Shown: positions 1 to 11,210, numbered from the stretch's first letter. The stretch: DNA of 64,000 nucleotides from Orientallactaga sibirica (GCA_036365145.1 JAEOAD010000005.1:7703501-7767500); one strand, 5' to 3'. Numbers and translations are program-made. The notes: generated from the letters alone by a model not told the origin.

Positions 1-57
1 CCTTTTACCTCTGCCTCCCAAATGCTGGGATTACAGGTGTACACCACCATGCCCAGC
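1..57 (-). mobile_element. B1 SINE, truncated by the window edge
   Basis: Only the 5' part of a reverse-strand B1 is visible (…ctgggattacaggtgtac…). The full copy of the same insertion is at 5225-5381. Confidence 0.85.
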
Positions 58-668
58 CCTGTATTTGATTTTTGATAAAAGTAATATCATCACTATAATG
101 AAAATTGTTTTTTTTTTTTTTTTTTTTTTTAACTTCCCCAAAACACTGATGCTGCAGTATGGCAGCCATTTTTTCTCCCTGTCAAGTATGCAGGCACATC
201 CTATGCTTACTTCCTTCATTTTTACATGTGAAATTTGCTTCTCCTTGAAACGTTTACTGACTTGTAGCATTAAAAAAATGTCCTCAGCTATTTAGGCTAG
301 ATTCCCTCTTCATGCATTTTCAGTCTGGAACTCTTATTTCTTCCCACCTTGCTTTTTTGGTTTGGATAAAAATAATTATTTCTGATATTCATTTGAGCTG
401 CTCTGAGGTGAGGGTGTGAGAGGTTGAGAGAGTTGCAGCGACCATCAGGAGTGTCTTGTCCGAGAGCCCATCACAGGAGTAAGATCAGGCAGATGTTGAA
501 CTTGGATGGTATTCACGCCTAAAGAACTGGGCAAAGTGGTACCCCTGATTTACTTGTGGCAAAAGGTTATTGTTCTTGCATTCTGCACACTACTTGTTTT
601 TGCTATTTATTTTGGGCACCATTCCTTTCCTTGGGCTTGCTGTATAAACATTTTAATGCCTCTGATCC
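58..668. other. No gene seen; unique AT-rich sequence
   Basis: A T-run of about 20 bases lies at 110-130. The rest is unique sequence without splice-site-bounded open frames, simple repeats or known repeat families. The matching stretch is 5382-5990. Confidence 0.6.
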
Positions 669-1000
669 TGTACGGGCGGGTGTGTGAGTAGACGCAGGCA
701 GTATGAAGGGGCGAGCAGAACTCAATGCTCGAAGGTCTCGTTTATTCAGAAGAAGAGCCACATGCATAACTGCCCTTCAACATTCCTTATGCCATTGTAG
801 CTTATTATGTGAAGGCTTAACAGGTAGTTATGCAGGGAAAGAAGCCAAAAAAATAGGGACTGTGCTGTAGACTGAACCCTCGCCCCACCCACTTTAATCC
901 TGTGGGAACAGGTAGGTCCTGCCTAAAAAAAGCCCTTGCTGGTTGGTGAGCAAATAGCATTTTACCCTTGATTTGACATGGGTTTGTTCATACCAAGTGT
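669..1000 (-). mobile_element. Possible old LTR remnant
   Basis: Read on the minus strand, an AATAAA polyadenylation signal (741-746) is followed by a short GC-rich run ending in …gtaca, the arrangement expected of the R-U5 part of an endogenous retrovirus LTR. No target duplication or intact ends could be found, so the call is tentative. It is repeated in copy 2 at about 5988-6320. Confidence 0.25.
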
Positions 1001-1802
1001 GGTTGAGTGGAAATGAACTTCAGGGAGCTGTGGGGAAGGTATGTTTGGTGGAGGGACAGGGAAGGAGCTCTGTCAGGGGGACTCTGAACTTGCTTCTCCA
1101 GGTGCAGCGCCAAAGCCAGCCTGTCCCTTTTCCTCCAAGTTCAGTGCTTACAGTGAACAAACAGTCACTCAGATGTCCTAGCTGTCCTTTGACAGTACAT
1201 GAAAGAGGTGAAACAGCGAGCCCAGGCTAAGCCATCTTCTTTCAGGTGCTCAGCGTGTAGTGACAAGGAATGGAATTCCAAATCCCTGCTGGTAATCCCT
1301 GGCCTTGTTCTTGAAGCCAGCAGGCAGATTCCTGTTGCGGTGATGGGAGGACACCCTTTAGGCCCCAGAAAGGGTGACCTGCATTAGCTGCTGTAGTTCC
1401 TCAGTCTGTGCTGCCCTGCTAAAGCCCACGCCACGAGGCAGGTTCCTCTGTCCTGAGTGCTCTCAGTGATAATAATCAATAATAATAAATAAAAGCGAGG
1501 TCTTCCCCCAGGGAGCACTAGCTTCATTCTTTCTCCAAGCAGAGCTCCTCAACTTCCACGTTGTCATTGCTGACACTCCAGCGTGATCAGTGTTGTGGGG
1601 TTGCCATGGTTTTGGAAGGATGTCCAGTAGAGTCCCTGGCCTCTCTGCCTACATATCAGTAGCATCTTTCCATACCTTGCCTCTCTATCTCCCTGGGTGC
1701 TCCACCTCCCAAGGGTGCTACATATTATCTGGGAAGCAAAACAGCCCATATCTGGGAACCATCTATTTAAACAAAGAAAATCTAACTTGTTGACTGATGG
1801 TT
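1001..1802. other. No gene seen; unique sequence
   Basis: Frames of 60-85 residues occur but have no coding-like composition or conserved motif that I recognise. A short AATAATAAATAAA-type A/T tract lies at 1468-1492. The same sequence recurs at 6320-7121. Confidence 0.5.
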
Positions 1803-1851
1803 TTTTTTCAACATTTAATTAAATTAATTTATTTATTTGAGAGAGGAAAAG

Positions 1852-1897
<46 letters not shown>

Positions 1898-2045
1898 GGC
1901 ACGCCAGGGCCTCCAGCCACTGCAAATGAACTCCAGATGCATGCGCCACCTTGTGCATCTAGTTTACATGGGTCCTGGAGAGTCGAACCAGGATCCTTTG
2001 GCTTTGCAGGAAAGCACCTTAACTGCTAAGCCATCTCTCCAGCCC
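1803..2045 (-). mobile_element. tRNA-derived (DIP/B2-like) SINE
   Basis: A reverse-strand copy: T-rich tail, then (GA)n, then the body (ctccagatgcatgcgccacc), then the tRNA-like head ending agccatctctccagccc. The GA run at 1857-1894 is the CT-rich domain of the element, read backwards. Confidence 0.9.
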
Positions 2046-2713
2046 GAGTGATGTCTTTAATCTTATTTTTAGTTTTTCCTCTAACATCTTACATTTTGAG
2101 GATATATGCTCTTGAGAAATTCTCTAAAACATACCTTTGGCTATGTGAAGTGGAGGTGGAAAAGAAAAAAGAGGAAACCGATGCACAGTGTTTAATGTTA
2201 CTGTTGAAGAAAATCATAACTCTATGAAAGGAGAGAACGTAGCACCCATTTATACGTAATTGTGACTGTTTGACCTTTTGCTTGTCATTTGTAGATGAGA
2301 CCTGGTGGTTCTCCACCCAAAGCTTACCAGCAGAACTGAACATATTCTAAATTACCCAAGGGGATCTCTAGGGGGTTAGGTGAACTCAGTGGCATGGAAA
2401 GGAATGGTTGGAAAGGATGTCATAAAGGTGGCCAGAGTAATAGTACGGACGGTGAGTTTTTGCTTCATTCATATTGGTCAACTTTTAGTGGAGATTTGAA
2501 TTTTGTCTTACTAGTTGGGAGATAAAAATAGAAAAATGAAGAAGATGGTAGGCACTGGTGGGTGAGGTAGGAGGTAGGGAGGTGAGGTGAGGTGAGGTTT
2601 GCATAGATAATCCACTGCTGGTGTGTCAACCAACTCCACAGACATAGCTTTTAAAAGCCAAATAGACATGGATTGACATTTTGGTAAACTGACTTACCCA
2701 AGTGACAATCAGT
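2046..2713. other. No gene seen; unique sequence
   Basis: Contains a short ggtgaggtgaggtgaggt minisatellite-like run near 2580-2600. Otherwise unremarkable; its partner is 7368-8035. Confidence 0.5.
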
Positions 2714-3016
2714 TGCAGACCGCCAGCTTCTTTGGCCATGATGAAGTTTCCCCTACCCTGGAAACTGTGAGCCTGAAGTCAACCCTTTCCTGCCATAAGC
2801 TGCTTATGGTCAGGTGTTTGTCCAGCACCAAGAAGGCAACTACAATAGACTGGAGATTCTCCTGGCTCCACCTCTCCGTGTCACAGGAGCAGTGGGGTCA
2901 TGGACGCATGTACCACCTTGGGTACAGCGTTGTGTGATGCTGAGGAGTACTGAACTCACGCCGACAGGCTTTGCAAGCAAATGCCTTTAACCACAGCGCC
3001 ATCTCCCCACCCCAAA
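2714..3016 (-). repeat. Old dispersed repeat followed by an old composite SINE
   Basis: 2714-2850 resembles a dispersed rodent repeat (…gactgtgagcc…, …gctgcttatggtcaggtg…) that I recognise only loosely. 2855-3016 ends in a degenerate reverse tRNA-like head (ggctttgcaagcaaatgcc … gccatctcccc), as in old B4-like or DIP-like SINEs. The family assignment is uncertain. Confidence 0.45.
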
Positions 3017-3241
3017 GCTCGGATTTTAATCTGTTGTGATCTCACAGCCAGGCCTGTCTGCTCAACCCGAGATATGTCACCTGCCATTTCTCCTCATGCC
3101 CCAGTGGAGTACAACAGGTGTTTGAGAGAGCTGTGCTGTGTAAAAAGAATCATTTTTCCCACTGGAAAAAAAATCAAAGAATGGACAGCTAGAAACTTTT
3201 ATCTGTAGATCTGATACGAGCCCTTTCATAACAGACTAAGA
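3017..3241. other. No gene seen
   Basis: Unique sequence between an old SINE and a B1. No motif or frame worth reporting was found. Confidence 0.4.
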
Positions 3242-3410
3242 TTTTTTTTCTTTCTCTCTTTTTTTTTTTTTCTCGAGGTAGAGTATCACTCTAACCCAGG
3301 CTGACCTGGAATTCACTATGTACTCTCAGGATGGCCTAGAACTCATGGTGATCCTCTTACCTCTGTCTCCCAAGTGCTGGGATTAAAGGTGTGTGTCACC
3401 ATGCTGGGCA
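3242..3410 (-). mobile_element. B1 SINE
   Basis: Reverse-strand B1 with a T-rich tail at 3242-3272, then gaggtagagtatcactc and the terminal …caccatgctgggca. Several substitutions relative to the cleaner copies suggest an older insertion. Confidence 0.9.
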
Positions 3411-3635
3411 AGACTAAGATTTTAAGTTAGGCAAAATCCAAACAGTGAATTAGCAAGTCAAAAAAGTCTAATTGATTGATAATTAAATATATGCAACTTA
3501 AAACCATTTTGTACCTATGACAAATTGTTAAGGGTATTGGTGTTAGAGCTCTGGGGAACCAGTTCTCTCCCTTTTTAATTGTACTGAATTTGTTTAATCT
3601 TACCGAAGGGCAAAAGTTTTAAAACTCAGCGTATG
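3411..3635. other. No gene seen
   Basis: AT-rich unique sequence. Confidence 0.4.
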
Positions 3636-4010
3636 GGGACCGGGAGATAGTTCTGGGTGTAAGAGTGCTTACTGCAGAAGGCTGAGCGTGATTCCCAGAA
3701 TCCAGGTAAAAAGCCACACATGCCTGTAATCCCAGCACGGAGGGGCATCAAGATAGGAGAATCCCTGGGGCTTCTGGTGTGGTCCAGAAAAGAAAAACAA
3801 ACAAACAAAAAAGAGGCGTCTTCAGTGAGAGAGCCATCCCCAGGAAACAAACTAGAAGAACAATAGAGGAGAACACTCAACATTCTCCTCTGGCCTCACA
3901 CGAGTGCACAAGGGATTGTGTGCATGCACACATGTACATGAAGTATACACAGCACACACACACACATGCATGCACGCACGCACACACACACACACGCCAC
4001 ACGCACCACA
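3636..4010 (+). mobile_element. Old composite (B4-like) SINE with (CA)n tail
   Basis: A degenerate tRNA-like head (gggagatagttctgggtgtaa) is followed by a B1-like middle (cctgtaatcccagcac), an A-rich spacer and a 3' part (ctggcctcacacgagtgcac) that ends in an impure CA microsatellite at 3950-4000. This order is typical of ID/B1 composite SINEs of rodents. Confidence 0.6.
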
Positions 4011-4680
4011 GTATACCACTTTTTGATGGACCCTGCATCTACAAACTTTTAGAGTATTTTAAAAGGTGACAACTTTTGAGTTTTTAAAGCTGTCATACCA
4101 GCATAATTAGGAGTGAGAAAGGCAAATGAAATTGTCTATCTGCCAAGAAAATATTGAGTGCTTGATAGATTTATCAGGCATGCTGGGTAATAGGTCATTC
4201 AGAGAGAGAACAATACAAAATAAATTATACAAAAAGAAGAACTTCATGCATATGTTCTGTGTGTGCCAGCATGAAAAGTAAGTTGACATACGGATGGAGG
4301 AGGGAAGGGAAAACTACATGCTAAACTCTGTTGTTCCTGTAATCGCTACTCACTGGCCTTAACATAAAGAAAGCCAGTGTGGGGAGGTCTTTTGCTCTAG
4401 AATCCCACCAGAGTGTGGCACCCCAGAGACCAGAGCCAGGTCTATCTGCTTTGAGATCAGAATGAGTGGAGATTAGGGGTCAAAGTCAAAAGGGAAGTGC
4501 CAGGTTTGTGGCACAGTCTTTATCCAAATGGAGCCACTTAGGCAAAGAGGAAGAAGCAGGAAAAAAGTAGAGGCCCAGAGAACTCTGATGAGGAAGAAGG
4601 CAGGCTCTGTGGAGCCAATTCTTAAGCTCTCACCAATAGTGACAATTATATTTACTGGAATTACCCAGTGATACATGGTC
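4011..4680. other. No gene seen; unique sequence
   Basis: No motif, exon or known repeat recognised. Confidence 0.5.
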
Positions 4681-4685
4681 ATTGC

Positions 4686-4738
4686 AAACAAACAAACAAA
4701 CAAACAAACAAACAAACAAACAAACAAACCAACCCAGC
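4686..4738 (+). repeat. (AAAC)n microsatellite, about 13 units
   Basis: A nearly perfect AAAC tetranucleotide tract with a one-base interruption at the right end. A reverse-strand frame reading VCLF repeats through here is an artefact of the repeat. Confidence 0.95.
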
Positions 4739-4951
4739 CAAACAAAAGCACTTTCATTAGACATAGAATTCTATAATATGGTATTAGAAAGCTAAGGTAT
4801 TTTCCACCCCTCTTTAGAAGTGACACCAGTGCCCAGGGAGGGCACAGACATGTCCCCATATATTTATAGCATTAAGGGAACAATACATGTTGTTCAACTA
4901 CTTGACGTAGGCACCTGAGAGATGATTTTGGGGTACTTTCTCTTGTATTTG
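4739..4951. other. No gene seen
   Basis: Unique sequence between the (AAAC)n tract and a SINE. Confidence 0.4.
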
Positions 4952-5215
4952 CTTTTTTTTAGAGAGAGCAAGTGAGTGAGAGAGAGTGAGCGAGAGACAG
5001 TGAGTAAGAGAGAGAGAGAGAGGGAGAGGGAGAGGGAGAGGGAGAGAGAATTAGTGTGCCAGGTCCTCCAGATACTTGCGCCACCTAGTGGGCATGTGTG
5101 ATTTTGCGCTTGCCTCACCTTTGTGTGTCTGGCTTACTTGGGATCTGGAGAGTTGAACATGGGTCCTTAGGCTTCTCAGGCAAGCACCTTAACCAGCAAG
5201 CCATCTCTCCAGCCC
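4952..5215 (-). mobile_element. tRNA-derived SINE, long variant
   Basis: A reverse-strand element ending aagccatctctccagccc. It carries about 40 extra bases in the body (ttgtgtgtctggcttac is preceded by a second cacc-containing block) compared with the standard copies. A longer subfamily with the same kind of insertion is seen at 38703-38914 and 42893-43148. Confidence 0.85.
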
Positions 5216-5224
5216 TGTATTTGA

Positions 5225-5381
5225 TTTTTTTTTTGTTTTGGTTTTTCAAGTAGGGTCTCACTCTAGCTCAGGCTGACCTGGAATTCACTATGTAGTCTCA
5301 GGGTGGCCTTGAACTCACAGCTATCCTTTTACCTCTGCCTCCCAAATGCTGGGATTACAGGTGTACACCACCATGCCCAGC
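5225..5381 (-). mobile_element. B1 SINE
   Basis: Reverse-strand B1 inserted directly beside the SINE head at 5215. Both flanks carry ccctgtatttgattttt (5212-5228 and 5380-5396), which is the target-site duplication. Confidence 0.92.
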
Positions 5382-7121
5382 CCTGTATTTGATTTTTGAT
5401 AAAAGTAATATCATCACTATAATGAAATTTTTTTTTTAACTTCCCCAAAACACTGATGCTGCAGTATGGCAGCCATTTTTTTTTTCTCCCTGTCAAGTAT
5501 GCAGGCACATCCTATGCTTACTTCCTTCATTTTTACATGTGAAATTTGCTTCTCCTTGAAACGTTTACTGACTTGTAGCATTAAAAAAAAATGTCCTCAG
5601 CTATTTAGGCTAGATTCCCTCTTCATGCATTTTTCAGTCTGGAACTCTTATTTCTTCCCACCTTGCTTTTTTGGTTTGGATAAAAATAATTATTTCTGAT
5701 ATTCATTTGAGCTGCTCTGAGGTGAGGGTGTGAGAGGTTGAGAGAGTTGCAGCGACCATCAGGGAGTGTCTTGTCCGAGAGCCCATCAAAGGAGTAAGAT
5801 CAGGCAGATGTTGAACTTGGATGGTATTCACGCCTAAAGAACTGGGCAAAGTGGTACCCCCTGATTTACTTGTGGCAAAAGGTTATTGTTCTTGCATTCT
5901 GCACACTACTTGTTTTTGCTATTTATTTTGGGCACCATTCCTTTCCTTGGGCTTGCTGTATAAACATTTTAATGCCTCTGATCCTGTACGGGCGGGTGTG
6001 TGAGTAGACGCAGGCAGTATGAAGGGGGCGAGAGCAGAACTCAATGCTCGAAGGTCTCGTTTATTCAGAAGAAGAGCCACATGCATAACTGCCCTTCAAC
6101 ATTCCTTATGCCATTGTAGCTTATTATGTGAAGGCTTAACAGGTAGTTATGCAGGGAAAGAAGCCAAAAAAATAGGGACTGTGCTGTAGACTGAACCCTC
6201 GCCCCACCCACTTTAATCCTGTGGGAACAGGTAGGTCCTGCCTAAAAAAAGCCCTTGCTGGTTGGTGAGCAAATAGCATTTTACCCTTGATTTGACATGG
6301 GTTTGTTCATACCAAGTGTGGTTGAGTGGAAATGAACTTCAGGGAGCTGTGGGGAAGGTATGTTTGGTGGAGGGACAGGGAAGGAGCTCTGTCAGGGGGA
6401 CTCTGAACTTGCTTCTCCAGGTGCAGCGCCAAAGCCAGCCTGTCCCTTTTCCTCCAAGTTCAGTGCTTACAGTGAACAAACAGTCACTCAGATGTCCTAG
6501 CTGTCCTTTGACAGTACATGAAAGAGGTGAAACAGCGAGCCCAGGCTAAGCCATCTTCTTTCAGGTGCTCAGCGTGTAGTGACAAGGAATGGAATTCCAA
6601 ATCCCTGCTGGTAATCCCTGGCCTTGTTCTTGAAGCCAGCAGGCAGATTCCTGTTGCGGTGATGGGAGGACACCCTTTAGGCCCCAGAAAGGGTGACCTG
6701 CATTAGCTGCTGTAGTTCCTCAGTCTGTGCTGCCCTGCTAAAGCCCACGCCACGAGGCAGGTTCCTCTGTCCTGAGTGCTCTCAGTGATAATAATCAATA
6801 ATAATAAATAAAAGCGGGGTCTTCCCCCAGGGAGCACTAGCTTCATTCTTTCTCCAAGCAGAGCTCCTCAACTTCCACGTTGTCATTGCTGACACTCCAG
6901 CGTGATCAGTGTTGTGGGGTTGCCATGGTTTTGGAAGGATGTCCAGTAGAGTCCCTGGCCTCTCTGCCTACATATCAGTAGCATCTTTCCATACCTTGCC
7001 TCTCTATCTCCCCTGGGTGCTCCACCTCCCAAGGGTGCTACATATTATCTGGGAAGCAAAACAGCCCATATCTGGGAACCATCTATTTAAACAAAGAAAA
7101 TCTAACTTGTTGACTGATGGT
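5382..7121. other. No gene seen; second copy of 58-1802
   Basis: Repeats the first copy with small indels: longer T and A runs near 5430, 5475 and 5585, cagggagtg for caggagtg near 5761, and catcaaagg for catcacagg near 5786. It includes the second copy of the possible LTR remnant (polyadenylation signal 6060-6065). Confidence 0.8.
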
Positions 7122-7171
7122 TTTTTTTCAACATTAAATTAAATTAATTTATTTATTTGAGAGAGGAAAAG

Positions 7172-7219
<48 letters not shown>

Positions 7220-7367
7220 GGCACGCCAGGGCCTCCAGCCACTGCAAATGAACTCCAGATGCATGCGCCACCTTGTGCATCTAGTTTACATGGGTCCTGG
7301 AGAGTCGAACCAGGATCCTTTGGCTTTGCAGGAAAGCACCTTAACTGCTAAGCCATCTCTCCAGCCC
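7122..7367 (-). mobile_element. tRNA-derived SINE (second copy of 1803-2045)
   Basis: Identical position within the duplicated unit and nearly identical sequence. The GA run differs slightly in length, as expected for a microsatellite. Confidence 0.9.
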
Positions 7368-8035
7368 GAGTGATGTCTTTAATCTTATTTTTAGTTTTTC
7401 CTCTAACATCTTACATTTTGAGGATATATGCTCTTGAGAAATTCTCTAAAACATACCTTTGGCTATGTGAAGTGGAGGTGGAAAAGAAAAAAGAGGAAAC
7501 CGATGCACAGTGTTTAATGTTACTGTTGAAGAAAATCATAACTCTATGAAAGGAGAGAACGTAGCACCCATTTATACGTAATTGTGACTGTTTGACCTTT
7601 TGCTTGTCATTTGTAGATGAGACCTGGTGGTTCTCCACCCAAAGCTTACCAGCAGAACTGAACATATTCTAAATTACCCAAGGGGATCTCTAGGGGGTTA
7701 GGTGAACTCAGTGGCATGGAAAGGAATGGTTGGAAAGGATGTCATAAAGTGGCCAGAGTAATAGTACGGACGGTGAGTTTTTGCTTCATTCATATTGGTC
7801 AACTTTTAGTGGAGATTTGAATTTTGTTTTACTAGTTGGGAGATAAAAATAGAAAAATGAAGAAGATGGTAGGCACTGGTGGGTGAGGTAGGAGGTAGGG
7901 AGGTGAGGTGAGGTGAGGTTTGCATAGATAATCCACTGCTGGTGTGTCAACCAACTCCACAGACATAGCTTTTTAAAAGCCAAATAGACATGGATTGACA
8001 TTTTGGTAAACTGACTTACCCAAGTGACAATCAGT
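7368..8035. other. No gene seen; second copy of 2046-2713
   Basis: Carries single-base differences from copy 1 such as cataaagtgg for cataaaggtgg and an extra T near 7970. Confidence 0.7.
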
Positions 8036-8090
8036 CCCTTATGTTGTAGGCAATTCCATAGCAAACCCTTTAGGAAAAGTAACTGGTTAC

Positions 8091-8251
8091 GGCTGGACGT
8101 GGTGGCTCACGCCTTTAATCCCAACACTAGGGAGGCAGACGTTGCAGGATCGTTGTGAGTTTCAGGCCACCCTGAGACTACATAGTGAATTCCAGGTCAG
8201 CCTGGGCTAGAGCGAGACCCTACCTCAATAATACAAAAAAAAAAAAAAAAA
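8091..8251 (+). mobile_element. B1 SINE (forward; the only plus-strand B1 here)
   Basis: Reads ggctggacgtggtggctcac, then cctttaatcccaacac, a body with agcctgggctagagcgagac and an A tail to 8251. B1 is a 7SL RNA-derived, RNA polymerase III transcribed SINE mobilised by L1. The flanks tggttac and tggttat look like a slightly decayed target duplication. Confidence 0.95.
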
Positions 8252-8732
8252 GTGGTTATGGAGTACTTTATCTTTTTGACAAGTACCTCCATAATGTAGC
8301 CCAGACTTCATTAGGGTAAGTTATGCAAGAAAATTGTAAACAACAGTGGAAGTCGGTCAATAAGCCAAGTTCTCCAGCTTTGATTATTGAACATAAATTC
8401 ATTCTTTTGGAAAATAAGGAAGTCTTTTTCTTTTCAAGGATATAATGGCGAAAGTTAATTAAATTGATCATTAATTATATCCTTAATCTTTTATGTTCCT
8501 AAGTTTATCAGTCTTTAATGTAAGCAGCTACATAACTCCCTCAGTGGGTAAGGCTAACAATTTTCTCAAAGCCAGAGCTTCAAATGCGTTTGTGCTAATT
8601 CTGTGTGTTTTAGAGAACATTTCAAGAGCTTATACTTCAAAATGTGACATGGTAGAGGAAAAACTAAAAACTGAGAGGAAGAACATCTCCCTAACAAGGT
8701 AGATACTGTAGAATAACGTAGTTGTATTGAGA
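8252..8732. other. No gene seen; AT-rich unique sequence
   Basis: Nothing recognised. Open frames of about 70 residues have no recognisable motif. Confidence 0.5.
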
Positions 8733-8890
8733 TGAAAAGTTGTGACAGGGCTCCTGTTTCTCCTCCCCTGCCCTCTCTGCCCTCTCTCCCTGCCCCTGCC
8801 TGTGTGTGTGTGGTGCTGGGGCTTGAACCCAGAACCTCGAGCATGCTGTGCAAGTGTTCCACCTCTTGACCGCCCTTACCACCCCTTTCC
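8733..8890 (-). mobile_element. Old ID-like SINE with a CT-rich flank
   Basis: A reverse-strand ID-type tRNA-like sequence (ggggcttgaacccagaacctcg, then gcatgctgtgcaagtgttcc) follows a pyrimidine-rich stretch and a short (TG)n. It is diverged and its boundaries are unclear. Confidence 0.55.
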
Positions 8891-9370
8891 TCCCCCCGCC
8901 CCCAAATACATTTTAAGAGAAGAGCTAAATCTAACGGGAGACAAAATTGAGGAGACCTGCAGTTTTCTCTACTGGTTAGAATCTTTTGCCTCCCGTTTCC
9001 ATGGTAACCAGCAATTTGTATTCCAATCACACCTTAGAGCAGCCTGTTTGCTCTCTCCATCTGGGAAGCTCAGCCCAAGCACCAAAGGTTCTGAACATTA
9101 ATTTTTATCTTGTCTTTTTTTTTTGTAGTAGAAAAATAGGAGGAAGGAAACATCTGCAGGCTTATCATGCAAATACAGTGGGAACCTGTAACCACTGGAA
9201 TAAAAACATGACACCTCTAAATAATATTCTCTTACTATGTAGGTATATAGACAGAACTGAAGCCCCCTCTTAAATAACTCATTCAATATTGCAGGCACAA
9301 AGCACAACTATTCATCTAACGCAATAAGGTGAAAACAGAGGCTTGCTCAGAAACGTGAGCATTTTTGTTT
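8891..9370. other. No gene seen; unique sequence
   Basis: A moderately preserved-looking stretch (for example the run around 8980-9020), but no splice-site-bounded frame was found. Confidence 0.4.
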
Positions 9371-9419
9371 TTTAAATAAAATTTTAAATTATTGTTTTTT
9401 TCATTTGAGAGATGGATGC

Positions 9420-9458
<39 letters not shown>

Positions 9459-9596
9459 TGAGAATGGGCAAACTAGGTTCTTCAGCCACTGTAAACCAAC
9501 TCCAGAAGCATGCTCCACCTGTGCAGCTGGCTTACATGGGTCCTGGGGAATTGAACCTAGGTTCTTTGGATTCACAGGCAAATGCCTTAACTGCTA
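9371..9596 (-). mobile_element. tRNA-derived SINE with internal (CA)n
   Basis: The usual GA tract is replaced by (CA)n at 9419-9455, a microsatellite change inside the element. The head breaks off at ctgctaag, where a B1 follows immediately, so the last 17 or so bases of the head are missing. Confidence 0.88.
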
Positions 9597-9733
9597 AGGT
9601 AGGGTCTCACTCTACCCCAGGCAGACCTGGAACTCACTCTGTAATCCCAGGTTGGCTTTGAACTCAGAGACATCTTCCTACCTCTGCTTCCTGAGTACTG
9701 AGGGATTAAAGGCGTGCACCATGGCGCCCAGCA
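9597..9733 (-). mobile_element. B1 SINE fused to the preceding SINE
   Basis: Begins at gtagggtctcactctac without its T-rich tail, directly against the truncated tRNA-derived SINE. Such tail-less junctions suggest deletion or template switching between neighbouring SINEs. Confidence 0.88.
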
Positions 9734-10159
9734 AATTTAACATATTTTAAATATCCCAGTGGTTTTCAGCCCACAGTGGTTTTGCCTACAGAGGAGGGTA
9801 TCTGGAAACATTTTTGGTTATCACATTGGTGGTGGCATCAGAACTATCCAGCCTCAATTAGGAGACTGTAAAAGCCTAGCTTTATAGATGGTGTAATATT
9901 GAAGTAAGGGAAAGACTTGTTCAAAAAAGAAGAAAATGTTTTGGAGGCAATGCTGTTCATAATGAAGCAATGCTATTAATAATGGGGGGGGGGAGACATC
10001 GTCGCGTTTTCTTTAGCACCCTTTGGTTAAGCTATGGCCTGTCTTGTTCTAAAAAATACATTTATTTTCCTGTCAACGGAGACTACTCACCTTTCCCCCA
10101 TGAAATGCTGAGGGCACTTACCTTTGGTAGCTGTCTCCCTAAAATAGGGTTATAGGGTC
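9734..10159. other. No gene seen; unique sequence with a short G-run
   Basis: A run of ten G bases lies at 9983-9992. Composition starts to shift towards CpG-rich after about 10150. Confidence 0.5.
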
Positions 10160-10941
10160 CCTCGGGCTGTGGAGGCCAAGCCTGTTCTGAGTTCTTGCCA
10201 CAGTCAGGGGGGCAGATGCCACCCGCGACAACCTGCAGCCCCATCTTTTTGCTCTGCGTGGAGGTCGGAGAACCCAGGGGCCGTCCACGTGCGCCAGAGG
10301 GCGCCACGATGCCGCAAACCGAGATCCGAAGGCTAGCATGGGTCTGCGGGAAGGGAAAATCAATCGCCTTTTGTCTAAGCAAAGAGCCACCGTTGAGAGA
10401 GATGTCGCGTTGTGTTATTATTTTTTTAAAAAAATATTTTTATTGCACGGATTTTCCTCTTGCCAACAGGCAAGCTCGGTGCGCCTGTTTTGTGTCTTCC
10501 TATTCCACAGAGGATTCATCCTCCGTTTCCCAGGACACGTGGACATGCGCGGCTGGCAGCAGCCTGGCCCCATCGAGCTGGCTTCGCTGGGGACAGTCGG
10601 TTTGTCCAGATCTGGTGCGGAGAAAGTTTCCGGAGTAAAAGTCCACTTCTCTTCGCGTCCATCTTCCTTCCTTCCTTCCCCGCGCGAGCGGGGTGCGCAG
10701 AGCATCCTTGGAGAGGCCAGGCCCGCCCGCCCCTCCAGCTGGTCCTCCTGACGCAGGCGAGCTGCCCCGGGGTGCGGAGCCGTCGGAGGGGCGCGTCTCG
10801 GCGGTGCCGGCCACCCCCCTAGGGTGCGTACCCCAGGATCCCCACCAACTCTGTCCACTGGGCCACCCCCAGCCCCGGGGCACGCCTGCATAGCGGAATC
10901 TCAGCCCGCAGTCCCGAGCGCAGAGAAAGACAGCGGGTGCA

Positions 10942-11005
10942 GGGGGAATCCTTCGCCAGCCCCTCAAGTCTGTGCAAGACGCTGAGCACTTCTAATGCCA
11001 GGGTT

Positions 11006-11097
<92 letters not shown>
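10942..11097 (+). repeat. Microsatellite-bearing tandem unit 1: flank + (TG)n(GA)n
   Basis: The flank ggggaatccttcgccagccc continues to gcacttctaatgccagggtt and is followed by (TG)n at 11011-11051 and (GA)n at 11052-11096. The same arrangement recurs at 11110-11240, so this is a local duplication that included the flank as well as the simple repeat. Confidence 0.85.
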
Positions 11098-11098
<1 letters not shown>

Positions 11099-11109
11099 GC
11101 CCGCGTGGA

Positions 11110-11172
11110 GGGGAAGCGGTTCACCAGCCCTTCAAGTCTGCAAGAGGTTGAACACTTCTAATACAAAGGTTC

Positions 11173-11210
<38 letters not shown>

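Larger units (their letters stand above)
1..2713 (+). repeat. Tandem duplication, copy 1 (3' half only)
   Basis: This stretch is repeated almost base for base at 5325-8035 (offset 5322-5324). The match stops abruptly after the shared cagt at 2710-2713 and 8032-8035. Differences are mostly one-base homopolymer length changes (for example at about 450, 540 and 1690) plus a few substitutions. The left half of this copy lies outside the window. It contains no recognisable gene: it holds a B1 remnant, a possible old LTR, unique sequence and one tRNA-derived SINE. Confidence 0.95.
2714..8035 (+). repeat. Tandem duplication, copy 2 (complete unit, about 5.32 kb)
   Basis: If copy 1 ends at 2713, a simple head-to-tail duplication predicts a unit from 2714 to 8035, and the observed offset of 5322 equals that length. 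The first 2.6 kb (2714-5324) has its partner upstream of the window, so it appears only once here. Sequence after 8035 is unique. The alternative to a real duplication is a duplicated haplotype or contig overlap left in the assembly. Confidence 0.85.

Noticed and set aside
3950..4000. Direct repeats that could suggest an array (CA-rich)
   Set aside because: Impure CA microsatellite at the end of an old SINE; there are no spacers and the genome is eukaryotic, so CRISPR is excluded.
10083..10967. Overlapping frames of 83-157 residues on both strands in the CpG shoulder
   Set aside because: Open on both strands at once because of GC content; no consistent codon bias or domain.
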